A DNA stretch of 64,000 nt, taken from the NCBI GenBank assembly GCA_948099385.1, contig CANUEZ040000204.1, forward strand, positions 2,294,001 through 2,358,000, written 5' to 3'. A program made the translations under genes and the position numbers. This document shows, piece by piece, positions 28,264 to 41,963 of this stretch (the stretch's first letter is position 1; each line of letters opens with the position of its first letter). The notes under the pieces are model-generated. The model was not told where the DNA came from and searched no databases. It saw only the letters and a program-made list of their open reading frames with translations. The DNA comes from Fasciola hepatica. Taxonomy: Eukaryota; Platyhelminthes; Trematoda; Plagiorchiida; Fasciolidae.

Positions 28264-30540
28264 GGCTATCCGATATGGGTCTCAACGCTTTGTTCAACAT
28301 ATACAATACATGATATAGCACAATCCTTAAATTTGCTTCGGCTTTCGCTTTCGCTTTGAACGGTAACAACCAAATTCTCGCACACCGATCCAATCCTATG
28401 TTCCATCACTTCTCTATTTATGGGCCTAAGTAAAACCAAGGCATTCCCTCATGAACAATCCACACAGATTGCTCATACAATGCAATAGAGCAGTAGCAGA
28501 GTAGATTTCTTCAATATGATTCTCCATGCAGCTTGAACACTGAACTGACCATTGAAAATGATGGAAGCACTGTACAGCTGTTTGATCCGCTAAGGGAATC
28601 ATGAGCATTGCACATGGACAGAGCCCACTCGGAGACACGAACAAGGGTTGGGGTGAACGAATGTCAGTCGAACATCAAAACCACAAGGCTATCCGATATG
28701 GGTCTCAACGCTTTGTTCAACATATACAATACATGATATAGCACAATCCCCAAATTGGCTTCGGCTTCCGATTTCGCTTTGAACGGTAACAACCAAATTC
28801 TCGCACACCGATCCAATCCTACGTTCCATCACATCTCTATTTATGGGCCTAAGTAAAACCAAGGCATTCCCTTATGAACAATCCACACAGATTGCTCATA
28901 CAATGCAATAGAGCAGTAGCAGTGTGGGTTTGTATAATATGGTTCTCCATGCAGCTTGAACACTGAACTGACCATTGAAAATTATGGAAGCACTGTACAG
29001 CTGTTTGATCCGCTAAGGGAATCATGAGCATTGCACATGGACAGAGCCCACTCGGAGACACGAACAAGGGTTGGGGTGAACGAATGTCAGTCGAACACCC
29101 AAATCACAAGGCTATCCGATTTGGGTCTCAACGCTTTGTTCAACATATACAATACATGATATAGCACAATCCCCAAATTGGCTTCGGCTTTCGCTTTCGC
29201 TTCAAACGGTAACAACCAAATTCTCGCACACCGATCCAATCCTATGTTCCATCACATCTCTATTTATGGGCCTAAATGAAACCAATTCATTCCCTTATGA
29301 ACAATCCACACCGATTGCTCATACAATGCAATAGTGCAGTAGCAGAGTAGATTTGTATAATATGATTCTCCATGCAGCTTGAACACTGAAATGACCATTG
29401 AAATTTATGGAAGCACTGTACAGCTGTTTGATCCGCTAAGGGAATCATGAGCATTGCACATGGACAGAGCCCACTCGGAGACACGAACAAGGATTGGGGT
29501 GAACGAATGTCAGTCGAACACCCAAATCACAAGGCTATCCGATATGGGTCTGAAAGCTTTGTTCAACATATACACTACATGATATAGCACAATCCCCAAA
29601 TTGGCTTCGGCTTCAGCTTTCGCTTTGAACGGTAACAACCAAATTCTCGCACACCGATCCAATCCTATGTTCCATCACTTCTCTATTTATGGGCCTAAGT
29701 AAAACCAAGGCATTCCCTTATGAACAATCCACACAGATTGCTCATACAATGCAATAGATTAGCAGCAGAGTAGATTTCTTTAATATGATTCTCCATGCAG
29801 CTTGAACACTGAACTGACAATTGAAAATGATGGAAGCACTGTACAGCTGTTTGATCCGCTAAGGGAATCATGAGCATTGCACATGGACAGAGCCCACTCG
29901 GAGACACGAACAAGGGTTGGGGTGAACGAATGTCAGTCGAACACCCAAACCACAAGGCTATCCGATTTGGGTCTCAACGCTTTGTTCAACATATACAATA
30001 CATGATATAGCACAATCCTCAAATTGGCTTCGGCTTTCGCTTTCGCTTTTAACGGTAACAACCAAATTCTCGCACACCGATCCAATCCTATGTTCCATCA
30101 CATCTCTATTTATGGGCCTAAATGGAACCAATTCATTACCTTATGAACAATCCACACCGATTGCTCATACAATGCAATAGAGCAGTAGCAGAGTAGATTT
30201 GTATAATATGATTCTCCATGCAGCTTGAACACTGAAATGACCATTGAAATTTATGGAAGCACTGTACAGCTGTTTGATCCGCTAAGGGAATCATGAGCAT
30301 TGCACATGGACAGAGCCCACTCGGAGACACGAACAAGGATTGGGGTGAACGAATGTCAGTCGAACACCCAAATCACAAGGCTATCCGATATGGGTCTCAA
30401 CGCTTTGTTCAACATATACAATACATGATATAGCACAATCCCCAAATTGGCTTCGGCTTTCGCTTTCGCTTTGAACGGTAACAACCAAATTCTCGCACAC
30501 CGATCCAATCCTATGTTCCATCACTTCTCTATTTATGGGC
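27844..30540 (-). repeat. Locally diverged stretch of array A
   Basis: Monomers here carry clustered private changes. Examples are GCAAAAGCGCAGTAGCTGAG with GTGGGTTTGTATAATATGG near 28,060-28,095, a related GTGTGGGTTTG form near 28,922, AGATTTCTTCAATATG and AGATTTCTTTAATATG near 28,503 and 29,771, ATAGATTAGCAGC near 29,755, and CCAATTCATT near 29,283 and 30,128. Related variants tend to recur two or three monomers apart, hinting at short-range 846-bp or 1,269-bp exchange. Confidence 0.6.
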
Positions 30541-32232
30541 CTAAGTAAAACCAAGGCATTCCCTCATGAACAATCCACACAGATTGCTCATACAATGCAA
30601 TAGATTAGTAGCAGAGTAGATTTGTATAATATGATTCTCCATGCAGCTTGACCACGGAACTGACCATTGAAAATGATGGAAGCACTGTACAGCTGTTTGA
30701 TCCGCTAAGGGAATCATGAGCATTGCACATGGACAGAGCCCACTCGGAGACACGAACAAGGGTTGGGGTGAACGAATGTCAGTCGAACACCCAAACCACA
30801 AGGCTATCCGATATGGGTCTCAACGCTTTGTTCAACATATACAATGCATGATATAGCACAATCCCCAAATTGGTTTCGGCTTTCGCTTTCGCTTTGAACG
30901 GTAACAACCAAATTCTCGCACACCGATCCAATCCTATGTTCCATCACTTCTCTATTTATGGGCCTAAATGAAACCAAGGCATTCCCTTATGAACAATCCA
31001 CACAGATTGCTCATACAATGCAATAGAGCAGTAGCAGAGTAGATTTGTATAATATGATTCTCCATGCAGCTTGAACACTGAACTGACCATTGAAAATTAT
31101 GGAAGCACTGTACAGCTGTTTGATGCGCTAAGGGAATCATGAGCATTGCACATGGACAGAGCCCACTCGGAGACACGAACAAGGGTTGGGGTGAACGAAT
31201 GTCAGTCGAACACCCAAATCACAAGGCTATCCGATTTGGGTCTCAACGCTTTGTTCAACATATACAATACATGATATAGCACAATCCTCAAATTGGCTTC
31301 GGCTTTCGCTTTCGCTTTTAACGGTAACAACCAAATTCTCGCACACCGATCCAATCCTATGTTCCATCACTTCTCTATTTATGGGCCTAAGTAAAACCAA
31401 GGCATTCCCTCATGAACAATCCACACAGATTGCTCATACAATGCAATAGATTAGTAGCAGAGTAGATTTGTATAATATGATTCTCCATGCAGCTTGAACA
31501 CTGAACTGACCATTGAAAATGATGGAAGCACTGTACAGCTGTTTGATCCGCTAAGGGAATCATGAGCATTGCACATGGACAGAGCCCACTGGGAGACACG
31601 AACAAGGATTGGGGTGAACGAATATCAGTCGAACACCCAAACCACAAGGCTATCCGATATGGGTCTGAACGCTTTGTTCAATATATACACTACATGATAT
31701 AGCACAATCCCCAAATTGGCTTCGGCTTTCGCTTTCGCTTTGAACGGTAACAACCAAATTCTCGCACACCGATCCAATCCTATGTTCCATCACTTCTCTA
31801 TTTATGGACCTAAGTAAAACCAAGGCATTCCCTTATGAACAATCCACACAGATTGCTCATACAATGCAATAGAGCAGTAGCAGAGTAGATTTGTATAATA
31901 TGATTCTCCATGCAGCTTGAACACTGAACTGACCATTGAAAATTATGGAAGCACTGTACAGCTGTTTGATCCGCTAAGGGAATCATGAGCATTGCACATG
32001 GACAGAGCCCACTCGGAGACACGAACAAGGGTTGGGGTGAACGAATGTCAGTCGAACACCCAAACCACAAGGCTATCCGATATTGGTCTCAACGCTTTTT
32101 TCAACATATACACTACATGATATAGCAAAATCCTTAAATTTGCTTCGGCTTTCGCTTTCGCTTTGAACGGTAACAACCAAATTCTCGCACACCGATCCAA
32201 TCCTATGTTCCATCACTTCTCTATTTATGGGC

Positions 32233-32493
32233 CTAAGTAAAACCAAGGCATTCCCTTATGAACAATCCACACAGATTGCTCATACAATGCAATAGAGCAG
32301 TAGCAGAGTAGATTTGTATAATATGATTCTCCATGCAGCTTGAACACTGAACTGACCATTGAAAATTATGGAAGCACTGTACAGCTGTTTGATCCGCTAA
32401 GGGAATCATGAGCATTGCACATGGACAGAGCCCACTCGGAGACACGAACAAGGATTGGGGTGAACGAATGTCAGTCGAACACCCAAACCACAA
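32233..32493 (-). other. Recurrent 86-residue ORF of A monomers, probably not a gene
   Basis: Most A monomers hold an open frame starting MWFGCSTDIRSPQPL and ending LFIRECLGFT, with many cysteines and a middle segment TAVQCFHNFQWSVQCSSCM. It shows no signal peptide, catalytic motif or family I recognise. Many copies have lost the start and begin at an internal methionine (72 residues, for example 16,151-16,369). Others are extended or cut by 1-2 bp changes. Overlapping ORFs exist in other frames of the same unit. This fits a frame that is open by chance and copied with the satellite. It is listed because the frame is homologous to the + strand ORF of array B. Confidence 0.2.
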
Positions 32494-32570
32494 GGCTATC
32501 CGATATGGGTCTCAACGCTTTGTTCAACATATACAATACATGATATAGCACAATCCCCAAATTGGATTCG

Positions 32571-32588
32571 GCTTTCGCTTTCGCTTTG
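32571..32588 (+). repeat. Hexamer block (GCTTTC)3-like in each A monomer
   Basis: The A monomers contain GCTTTCGCTTTCGCTTTG, often preceded by GGCTTC, which itself resembles the hexamer. The block keeps the same length in essentially every A monomer. Point variants occur, such as GCTTCAGCATTCGC near 18,603 and GCTTCCGATTTCGC near 28,763. The homologous place in array B is shorter and reads CAAATTTGAAGCGAG, so the block is specific to A. Array A also breaks off inside this block at the junction. Confidence 0.85.
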
Positions 32589-35200
32589 AACGGTAACAAC
32601 CAAATTCTCGCACACCGATCCAATCCAATGTTCCATCACTTCTCTATTTATGGGCCTAAGTAAAACCAAGGCATTCCCTTATGAACAATCCACACAGATT
32701 GCTCATACAATGCAATAGAGCAGTAGCAGAGTAGATTTGTATAATATGATTCTCCATGCAGCTTGAACACTGAACTGACTATTGAAAATTATGGAAGCAC
32801 TGTACAGCTGTTTGATCCGCTAAGGGAATCATGAGCATTGCACATGGACAGAGCCCACTCGGAGACACGAACAAGGATTGGGGTGAACGAATGTCAGTCG
32901 AACACCCAAACCACAAGGCTATCCGATATGGGTCTGAACGCTTTGTTCAACATATACAATACATGATATAGCACAATCCCCAAATTGGCTTCGGCTTTCG
33001 TTTTCGCTTTGAACGGTAACAACCAAATTCTCGCACACCGATCCAATCCTATGTTCCATCCATTCTCTTTTTATGGGCCTAAGTAAAACCAAGGCATTCC
33101 CTTATGAACAATCCACACAGATTGCTCATACAATGCAATAGAGTAGTAGCAGAGTAGATTTGTATATTATGATTCTCCATGCAGCTTGAACACTGAACTG
33201 ACCATTGAAAATTATGGAAGCACTGTACAGCTGTTTGATGCGATAAGGGAATCATGAGCATTGCACATGGACAGAGCCCACTCGGAGACACGAACAAGGG
33301 TTGGGGTGAACGAATGTCAGTCGAACACCCAAATCACAAGGCTATCCGATATGGGTCTCAACGCTTTGTTCAACATATACAATACATGATATAGCACAAT
33401 CCCCAAATTGGCTTCGGCTTTCGCTTTCGCTTTGAACGGTAACAACCAAATTCTCGCACACCGATCCAATCCTATGTTCCATCACTTCTCTATTTATGGG
33501 CCTAAGTAAAACCAAGGCATTCCCTTATGAACAAACCACACAGATTGCTCATACAATGCAATAGAGCAGTAGCAGAGTAGATTTGTATAATATGATTCTC
33601 CATGCAGCTTGACCACGGAACTGACCATTGAAAATTATGGAAGCACTGTACAGCTGTTTGATCCGCTAAGGGAATCATGAGCATTGCACATGGACAGAGC
33701 CCACTCGGAGACACGAACAAGGATTGGGGTGAACGAATGTCAGTCGAACACCCAAACCACAAGGCCATCCGATATGGGTCTCAATGCTTTGTTCAATATA
33801 TACAATACATGATATAGTACAATCCCCAAATTGGCTTCGGCTTTCGCTTTCGCTTTGAATGGTAACAACCAAATTCTCGCACACCGATCCAATCCTATGT
33901 TCCATCACTTCTCTATTTATGGGCCTAAGTAAAACCAAGGCATTCCCTTATGAACAATCCACACAGATTGCTCATACAATGCAATGGAGCAGTAGCAGAG
34001 TAGATTTGTATAATATGATTCTCCATGCAGCTTGAACACTGAACTGACCGTTGAAAATTATGGAAGCACTGTACAGCTGTTTGATCCGCTAAGGGAATCA
34101 TGAGCATTGCACATGGACAGAGCCCACTCGGAGACACGAACAAGGGTTGGGGTGAACGAATATCTCTGTTGAACACCCAAACCACAAGGCTATCCGATAT
34201 GGGTCTCAACGCTTTGTTCAACATATGCACTACATTATATAGCAAAATCCCCAAATCGGCTTCGGCTTTCGCTTTCGCTTTGAACGGTAACAACCAAATT
34301 CTCGCACACCGATCCAATCCTATGTTCCATCACTTCTCTATTTATGGGCCTAAGTAAAACCAAGGCATTCCCTTATGAACAATCCACACAGATCGCTCAT
34401 ACAATGCAATGGAGCAGTAGCAGAGTAGATTTGTATAATATGATTCTCCATGCAGCTTGAACACTGAACTGACCAATGAAAATGATGGAAGCACTGTACA
34501 GCTGTTTGATCCGCTAAGGGAATCATGAGCATTGCACATGGACAGAGCCCATTCGGAGACACGAACGAGGGTTGGGGTGAACGAATGTCAGTCGAACACC
34601 CAAACCACAAGGCTATCCGATATGGGTCTCAACGCTTTGTTCAATATATACAATACATGATATAGTACAATCCCCAAATTGGCTTCGGCTTTCGCTTTCG
34701 CTTTGACCGGTAACAACCAAATTCTCGCACACCGATCCAATCCTATGTTCCATCACTTCTCTATTTATGGGCCTAAGTAAAACCAAGGCATTCCCTTATG
34801 AACAATCCACACAGATTGCTCATAAAATGCAATGGAGCAGTAGCAGAGTAGATTTGTATAATATGATTCTCCATGCAGCTTGAACACTGAACTGACCATT
34901 GAAAATTATGGAAGCACTGTACAGCTGTTTGATCCGCTGAGGGAATCATGAGCATTGCACATGGACAGAGCCCACACGGGGACACGAACAAGGGTTGGGG
35001 TGAACGAATGTCATTCGAACACCCAAACCAAAAGGCTATCCGATATGGGTCTGAACGCTTTGTTCAATATATACAATACATGATATAGCACAATCCCCAA
35101 ATTGGCTTCGGCTTTCGTTTTCGCTTTGAACGGTAACAACCAAATTCTCGCACACCGATCCAATCCTATGTTCCATCACTTCTCTATTTATGGGCCTAAG

Positions 35201-35230
35201 ATAATCGAAAGCTATCCTTCATGAACAATG
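35201..35230. repeat. Private variant patch, first occurrence
   Basis: At the monomer anchor the usual TAAAACCAAGGCATTCCC is replaced by ATAATCGAAAGCTATCCTTC followed by ATGAACAATG. The bases on both sides are ordinary array A sequence. A closely similar patch sits 6,768 bp downstream, exactly 16 periods away. The change also replaces the end of the minus-strand ORF. Confidence 0.8.
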
Positions 35231-36745
35231 CACACAGATTGCTCATACAATGCAATAGAGCAGTAGCAGAGTAGATTTGTATAATATGATTCTCCATGGA
35301 GCTTGAACACTGAACTGACCATTGAAAATTATGGAAGCACTGTACAGCTGTTTGATCCGCTAAGGGAATCATGAGCATTGCACATGGACAGAGCCCACTC
35401 GGAGACACGAAACAGGGTTGGGGTGAACGAATGTCAGTCGAACACCCAAACCACAAGGCTATCCGATATGGGTCTCAGCGCTTTGTTCAACATATGCACT
35501 ACATGATATAGCACAATCCCCAAATCGGCTTCGGCTTTCGCTTTCGCTTTGAACGGTAACAACCAAATTCTCGCACACCGATCCAATCCTATGTTCCATC
35601 ACTTCTCTATTTATGGGCCTAAGTAAAACCAAGGCGTTCCCTTATGAACAATCCACACAGATTGCTCATACAATGCAATAGAGCAGTAGCAGAGTAGATT
35701 TGTATAATATGATTCTCCATGCAGCTTGAACACTGAACTGACCATTGAAAATTATGGAAGCACTGTACAGCTGTTTGATGCGCTAAGGGAATCATGAGCA
35801 TTGCACATGGACAGAGCCCACTCGGAGACACGAACAAGGGTTGGGGTGAACGAATGTCAGTCGAACACCCAAACCACAAGGCTATCCGACATTGGTCTCA
35901 ACGCTTTGTTCAACATATACAATACATGATATAGCACAATCCCCAAATTGGCTTCGGCTTTCGCTTTCGCTTTGAACGGTAAAAACCAAATTCTCGCACA
36001 CCGATCCAATCCTATGTTCCATCACTTCTCTATTTATGGGCTTGAGTAAAACCAAGGCATTCCCTTATGAACAATCCACACAGATTGCTCATACAATGCA
36101 ATAGAGCAGTAGCAGAGTAGATTTGTATAATATGATTCTCCATGCAGCTTGAACACTGAACTGACCATTGAAAATTATGGAACCGCTGTACAGCTGTTTG
36201 ATCCGCTAAGGGAAACATGAGAATCGCACATGGACAGAGCCCACTCGGAGACACGAAACAGGGTTGGGGTGAACGAATGTCAGTCGAACACCCAAACCAC
36301 AAGGCTATCCGATATGGGTCTGAACGCTTTGTTCAACATATGCACTACATGATATAGCACAATCCCCAAATCGGCTTCGGCTTTCGCTTTCGCTTTGAAC
36401 GGTAACAACCAAATTCTCGCACACCGATCCAATCCTATGTTCCATCACTTCTCTATTTATTGGCATAAGTAAAACCAAGGCGTTCCCTTATGAACAATCC
36501 ACACAGATTGCTCATACAATGCAATAGAGCAGTAGCAGAGTAGATTTGTATAATATGATTCTCCATGCAGCTTGAACACTGAACTGACTATTGAAAATTA
36601 TGGAAGCACTGTACAGCTGTTTGATCCGCTAAGGGAATCATGATCATTGCACATGGACAGAGCCCACACGAGGACACGAATAAGGGTTGGGGTGAACGAA
36701 TGTCAGTCGAACACCCAAACCACAAGGCTATCCGATATGGGTCTC

Positions 36746-39700
36746 AGCGCTTTGTTCAACATATGCACTACATGATATAGCACAATCCCCAAATCGGCTT
36801 CGGCTTTCGCTTTCGCTTTGAACGGTAACAACCAAATTCTCGCACACCGATCCAATCCTATGTTCCATCACTTCTCTATTTATGGGCCTAAATAAAACCA
36901 AGGCATTCCCTTATGAACAATCCACACAGATTGCTCATACAATGCAATAGAGCAGTAGCAGAGTAGATTTGTATAATATGATTCTCCATGCAGCTTGAAC
37001 ACTGAACTGACCATTGAAAATTATGGAACCGCTGTACAGCTGTTTGATCCGCTAGGGGAAACATGAGAATCGCACATGGACAGAGCCCACTCGGAGACAC
37101 GAAACAGGGTTGGGGTGAACGAATGTCAGTCGAACACCCAAACCACAAGGCTATCCGATATGGGTCTGAACGCTTTGTTCAACATATGCACTACATGATA
37201 TAGCACAATCCTTAAATCGGCTTCGGCTTTCGCTTTCGCTTTGAACGGTAACAACCAAATTCTCGCACACCGATCCAATCCTATGTTCCATCACTTCTCT
37301 ATTTATTGGCCTAAGTAAAACCAAGGCGTTCCCTTATGAACAATCCACACAGATTGCTCATACAATGCAATAGAGCAGTAGCAGAGTAGATTTGTATAAT
37401 ATGATTCTCCATGCAGCTTGAACACTGAACTGACCATTGAAAATTATGCAAGCACTGTACAGCTGTTTGATCCGCTAAGGGAATCATGATCATTGCACAT
37501 GGACAGAGCCCACTCGGAGACACGAACAAGGGTTGGGGTGAACGAATGTCAGTCGAACACCCAAACCACAAGGCTATCCGATATGGATCTCAACGCTTTG
37601 TTCAACATATACAATACATGATATAGCACAATCCTTAAATCGGCTTCGGCTTTCGCTTTCGCTTTGAACGGTAACAACCAAATTCTCGCACACCGATCCA
37701 ATCCTATGTTCCATCACTTCTCTATTTATTGGCCTAAGTAAAACCAAGGCGTTCCCTTATGAACAATCCACACAGATTGCTCATACAATGCAATAGAGCA
37801 GTAGCAGAGTAGATTTGTATAATATGATTCTCCATGCAGCTTGAACACTGAACTGAACATTGAAAATGATGGAAGCACTGTACAGCTGTTTGATGCGCTA
37901 AGGGAATCAAGAGCATTGCACATGGACAGAGCCCACTCGGAGACACGAAAATGGGTTGGGGTGAACGAATGTCAGTCGAACACCCAAACCACAAGGCTAT
38001 CCGATATGGGTCTCAACGCTTTGTTCAACATAAACAATACATGATAAAGCACAATCCCCAAATTGGCTTCGGCTTTCGCTTTCGCTTTGAACGGTAACAA
38101 CCAAATTCTCGCACACCGATCCAATATTATGTTCCATCACTTCTCTATTTATGGGCCTAAATAAAACCAAGGCATTCTCTTATGAACAATCCACACCGAT
38201 TGCTCATACAATGCAATAGAGCAGTAGCAGAGTAGATTTGTATAATATGATTCTCCATGCAGCTTGAACACTGAACTGACCATTGAAAATTATGGAAGCA
38301 CTGTACAGCTGTTTGATCCGCTAAGGGAATCATGAGCATTGCACATGGACAGAGCCCACTCGGAGACACGAACAAGGGTTGGGGTGAACGAATGTCAGTC
38401 GAACACCCAAACCACAAGGCTATCCGATATGGGTCTCAACGCTTTGTTCAACATATACAATACATGATATAGCACAATCCCCAAATTGGCTTCGGCTTTC
38501 GCTTCCGCTTTGAACGGTAACAACCAAATTCTCGCACACCGATCCAATCCTATGTTCCATCACTTCTCTATTTATGGGCCTAAATAAAACCAAGGCATTC
38601 CCTCATGAACAATCCATACAGATTGCTCATACAATGCAATAGAGCAGTAGCAGAGTAGATTTGTATAATATGATTCTCCATGCAGCTTGAACACTAAACT
38701 GACCATTGAAAATTATGGAACCGCTGTACAGCTGTTTGATCCGCTAGGGGAAACATGAGAATCGCACATGGACAGAGCCCATTCGGAGACACGAAACAGG
38801 GTTGGGGTGAACGAATGTCAGTCGAACACCCAAACCACAAGGCTATCCGATATGGGTCTGAACGCTTTGTTCAACATATGCACTACATGATATAGCACAA
38901 TCCCCAAATCGGCTTCGGCTTTCGCTTTCGCTTTGAACGGTAACAACCAAATTCTCGCACACCGATCCAATCCTATGTTCCATCACTTCTCTATTTATGG
39001 GCCTAAATAAAACCAAGGCATTCCCTTATGAACAATCCACACAGATTGCTCATACAATGCAATAGAGCAATAGCAGAGTAGATTTGTATAATATGATTCT
39101 CCATGCAGCTTGAACACTGAACTGACCATTGAAAATTATGGAACCGCTGTACAGCTGTTTGATCCGCTAGGGGAAACATGAGAATCGCACATGGACAGAG
39201 CCCACTCGGAGACACGAAACAGGGTTGGGGTGAACGAATGTCAGTCGAACACCCAAACCACAAGGCTATCCGATATGGGTCTGAACGCTTTGTTCAACAT
39301 ATGCACTACATGATATAGCACAATCCCCAAATCGGCTTCGGCTTTCGCTTTCGCTTTGAACGGTAACAACCAAATTCTCGCACACCGATCCAATCCTATG
39401 TTCCATCACTTCTCTATTTATTGGCCTAAGTAAAACCAAGGCGTTCCCTTATGAACAATCCACACAGATTGGTCATACAATGCAATAGAGCAGTAGCAGA
39501 GTAGATTTGTATAATATGATTCTCCATGCAGCTTGAACACTGAACTGACCATTGAAAATGATGGAAGCACTGTACAGCTGTTTGATCCGCTAAGGGAATC
39601 ATGATCATTGCACATGGACAGAGCCCACTCGGAGACACGAACAAGGGTTGGGGTGAACGAATGTCAGTCGAACACCCAAACCACAAGGCTATCCGATATG

Positions 39701-40975
39701 GATCTCAACGCTTTGTTCAACATATACAATACATGATATAGCACAATCCCCAAATTGGCTTCGGCTTTCGCTTTCGCTTTGAACGGTAACAACCAAATTC
39801 TCGCACACCGATCCAATCCTATGTTCCATCACTTCTCTATTTATTGGCCTAAGTAAAAGCAAGGCGTTCCCTTATGAACAATCCACACAGATTGCTCATA
39901 CAATGCAATAGAGCAGTAGCAGAGTAGATTTGTATAATATGATTCTCCATGCAGCTTGAACACTGAACTGAACATTGAAAATGATGGAAGCACTGTACAG
40001 CTGTTTGATCCGCTGAGGGAATCATGAGCATTGCACATGGACAGAGCCCACTCGGAGACACGAATAAGGGTTGGGGTGAACGAATGTCAGTCGAACACCC
40101 AAACCACAAGGCTATCCGATATGGGTCTCAACGCTTTGTTCAACATAAACAATACATGATAAAGCACAATCCCCAAATTGGCTTCGGCTTTCGCTTTCGC
40201 TTTGAACGGTAACAACCAAATTCTCGCACACCGATCCAATATTATGTTCCATCACTTCTCTATTTATGGGCCTAAATAAAACCAAGGCATTCTCTTATGA
40301 ACAATCCACACAGATTGCTCATACAATGCAATGGAGCAGTAGCAGAGTAGATTTGTATAATATGATTCTCCATGCAGCTTGAACACTGAACTGACCATTG
40401 AAAATTATGGAAGCACTGTACAGCTGTTTGATCCGCTAAGGGAATCATGAGCATCCCACATGGACAGAGCCCACTCGGAGACACGAACAAGGGTTGGGAT
40501 GAACGAATGTCAGTCGAACACCCAAACCACAAGGCTATCCGATATGGGTCTCAACGCTTTGTTCAACATATACAATACATGATATAGCACAATCCCCAAA
40601 TTGGCTTCGGCTTTCGCTTCCGCTTTGAACGGTAACAACCAAATTCTCGCACACCGATCCAATCCTATGTTCCATCACTTCTCTATTTATGGGCCTAAAT
40701 AAAACCAATGCATTCCCTCATGAACAATCCATACAGATTGCTCATACAATGCAATAGAGCAGTAGCAGAGTAGATTTGTATAATATGATTCTCCATGCAG
40801 CTTGAACACTAAACTGACCATTGAAAATTATGGAACCGCTGTACAGCTGTTTGATCCGCTAGGGGAAACATGAGAATCGCACATGGACAGAGCCCATTCG
40901 GAGACACGAAACAGGGTTGGGGTGAACGAATGTCAGTCGAACACCCAAACCACAAGGCTATCCGATATGGGTCTG
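36746..40975 (-). repeat. Pentameric higher-order repeat, 2,115 bp period, two copies, in array A
   Basis: Markers recur exactly 2,115 bp (five monomers) apart: TATGGATCTCAACG (about 37,581 and 39,696), CTGAACATTGAAAATG (about 37,853 and 39,968), ACATAAACAATACATGATAA (about 38,029 and 40,144), CCAATATTATG (about 38,122 and 40,237), GCTTCCGCTTTG (about 38,501 and 40,616), AATCCATACAG (about 38,611 and 40,726) and ACACTAAACTG (about 38,691 and 40,806). The copies differ at a modest number of sites, so this event looks older than the 1,691-bp duplication. A variant with GAACCGCTGTACAG and GGGAAACATGAGAATCGC marks units near 36,180, 37,026, 38,718, 39,141 and 40,833. Confidence 0.82.
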
Positions 40976-41963
40976 AACGCTTTGTTCAACATATGCACTA
41001 CATGATATAGCACAATCCCCAAATCGGCTTCGGCTTTCGCTTTCGCTTTGAACGGTAACAACCAAATTCTCGCACACCGATCCAATCCTATGTTCCATCA
41101 CTTCTCTATTTATGGGCCTAAGTAAAACCAAGGCGTTCCCTTATGAACAATCCACACAGATTGCTCATACAATGCAATAGAGCAGTAGCAGAGTAGATTT
41201 GTATAATATGATTCTCCATGCAGCTTGAACACTGAACTGACTATTGAAAATTATGGAAGCACTGTACAGCTGTTTGATCCGCTAAGGGAATCATGAGCAT
41301 TGCACATGGACAGAGCTCACACGAGGACACGAATAAGGGTTGGGGTGAACGATTGTCAGTCGAACACCCAAACCACAACGCTATCCGATATGGGTCTCAA
41401 CGCTTTGTTCAACATATACACTACATGATATAGCACAATCCCCAAATTGGCTTCGGCTTTCGCTTTCGCTTTGAACGGTAACAACCAAATTCTCGCACAC
41501 CGATCCAATCCTATGTTCCATCACTTCTCTATTTATGGGCCTAAGTAAAACCAAGGCATTCCCTTATGAACAATCCACACAGATTGCTCATACAATGCAA
41601 TAGAGCAGTAGCAGAGTAGATTTGTATAATATGATTCTCCATGCAGCTTGAACACTGAACTGACCATTGAAAATGATGGAAGCACTGTACAGCTGTTTGA
41701 TGCGCTAAGGGAATCATGAGCATTACACATGGACAGAGCCCACTGGGAGACACGAACAAGGGTTGGGGTGAACGAATGTCAGTCGAACACCCAAATCACA
41801 AGGCTATCCCATATGGGTCTCAACGCTTTGTTCAACATATACAATACATGATATAGCACAATCCCCAAATTGGCTTCGGCTTTCGCTTTCGCTTTGAACG
41901 GTAACAACCAAATTCTCGCACACCGATCCAATCCTATGTTCCATCACTTCTCTATTTATCGGC

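Larger units (their letters stand above)
32233..32655 (-). repeat. Representative array A monomer (423 bp)
   Basis: This unit is close to the common A sequence and can serve as a reference. On the + strand, in order: the anchor CCTAAGTAAAACC; the segment around GCAATAGAGCAGTAGCAGAG; TTTGTATAATATGATTC; the core block at 32,370-32,389; GCATTGCACATGGACAGAGC; the zone marker CACTCGGAGACAC; CACAAGGCTATCCGATATG; AACGCTTTGTTCAACATA; the hexamer block at 32,571-32,588; CTCGCACACCGATCC; and the run up to the next anchor. The minus strand carries the 86-residue ORF described separately. Confidence 0.9.

Noticed and set aside
32233..32655. Monomer as an internal duplication of two about 211-bp halves
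   Set aside because: Reading the two halves against each other by eye gave only scattered short matches, not a convincing alignment.
33925..34317. 130-residue minus-strand ORF as a possible gene
   Set aside because: It comes from a 2-bp gain near 34,164-34,168 (ATATCTCTGTTGAAC in place of ATGTCAGTCGAAC) that joins two frames of neighbouring satellite units. It occurs once only.
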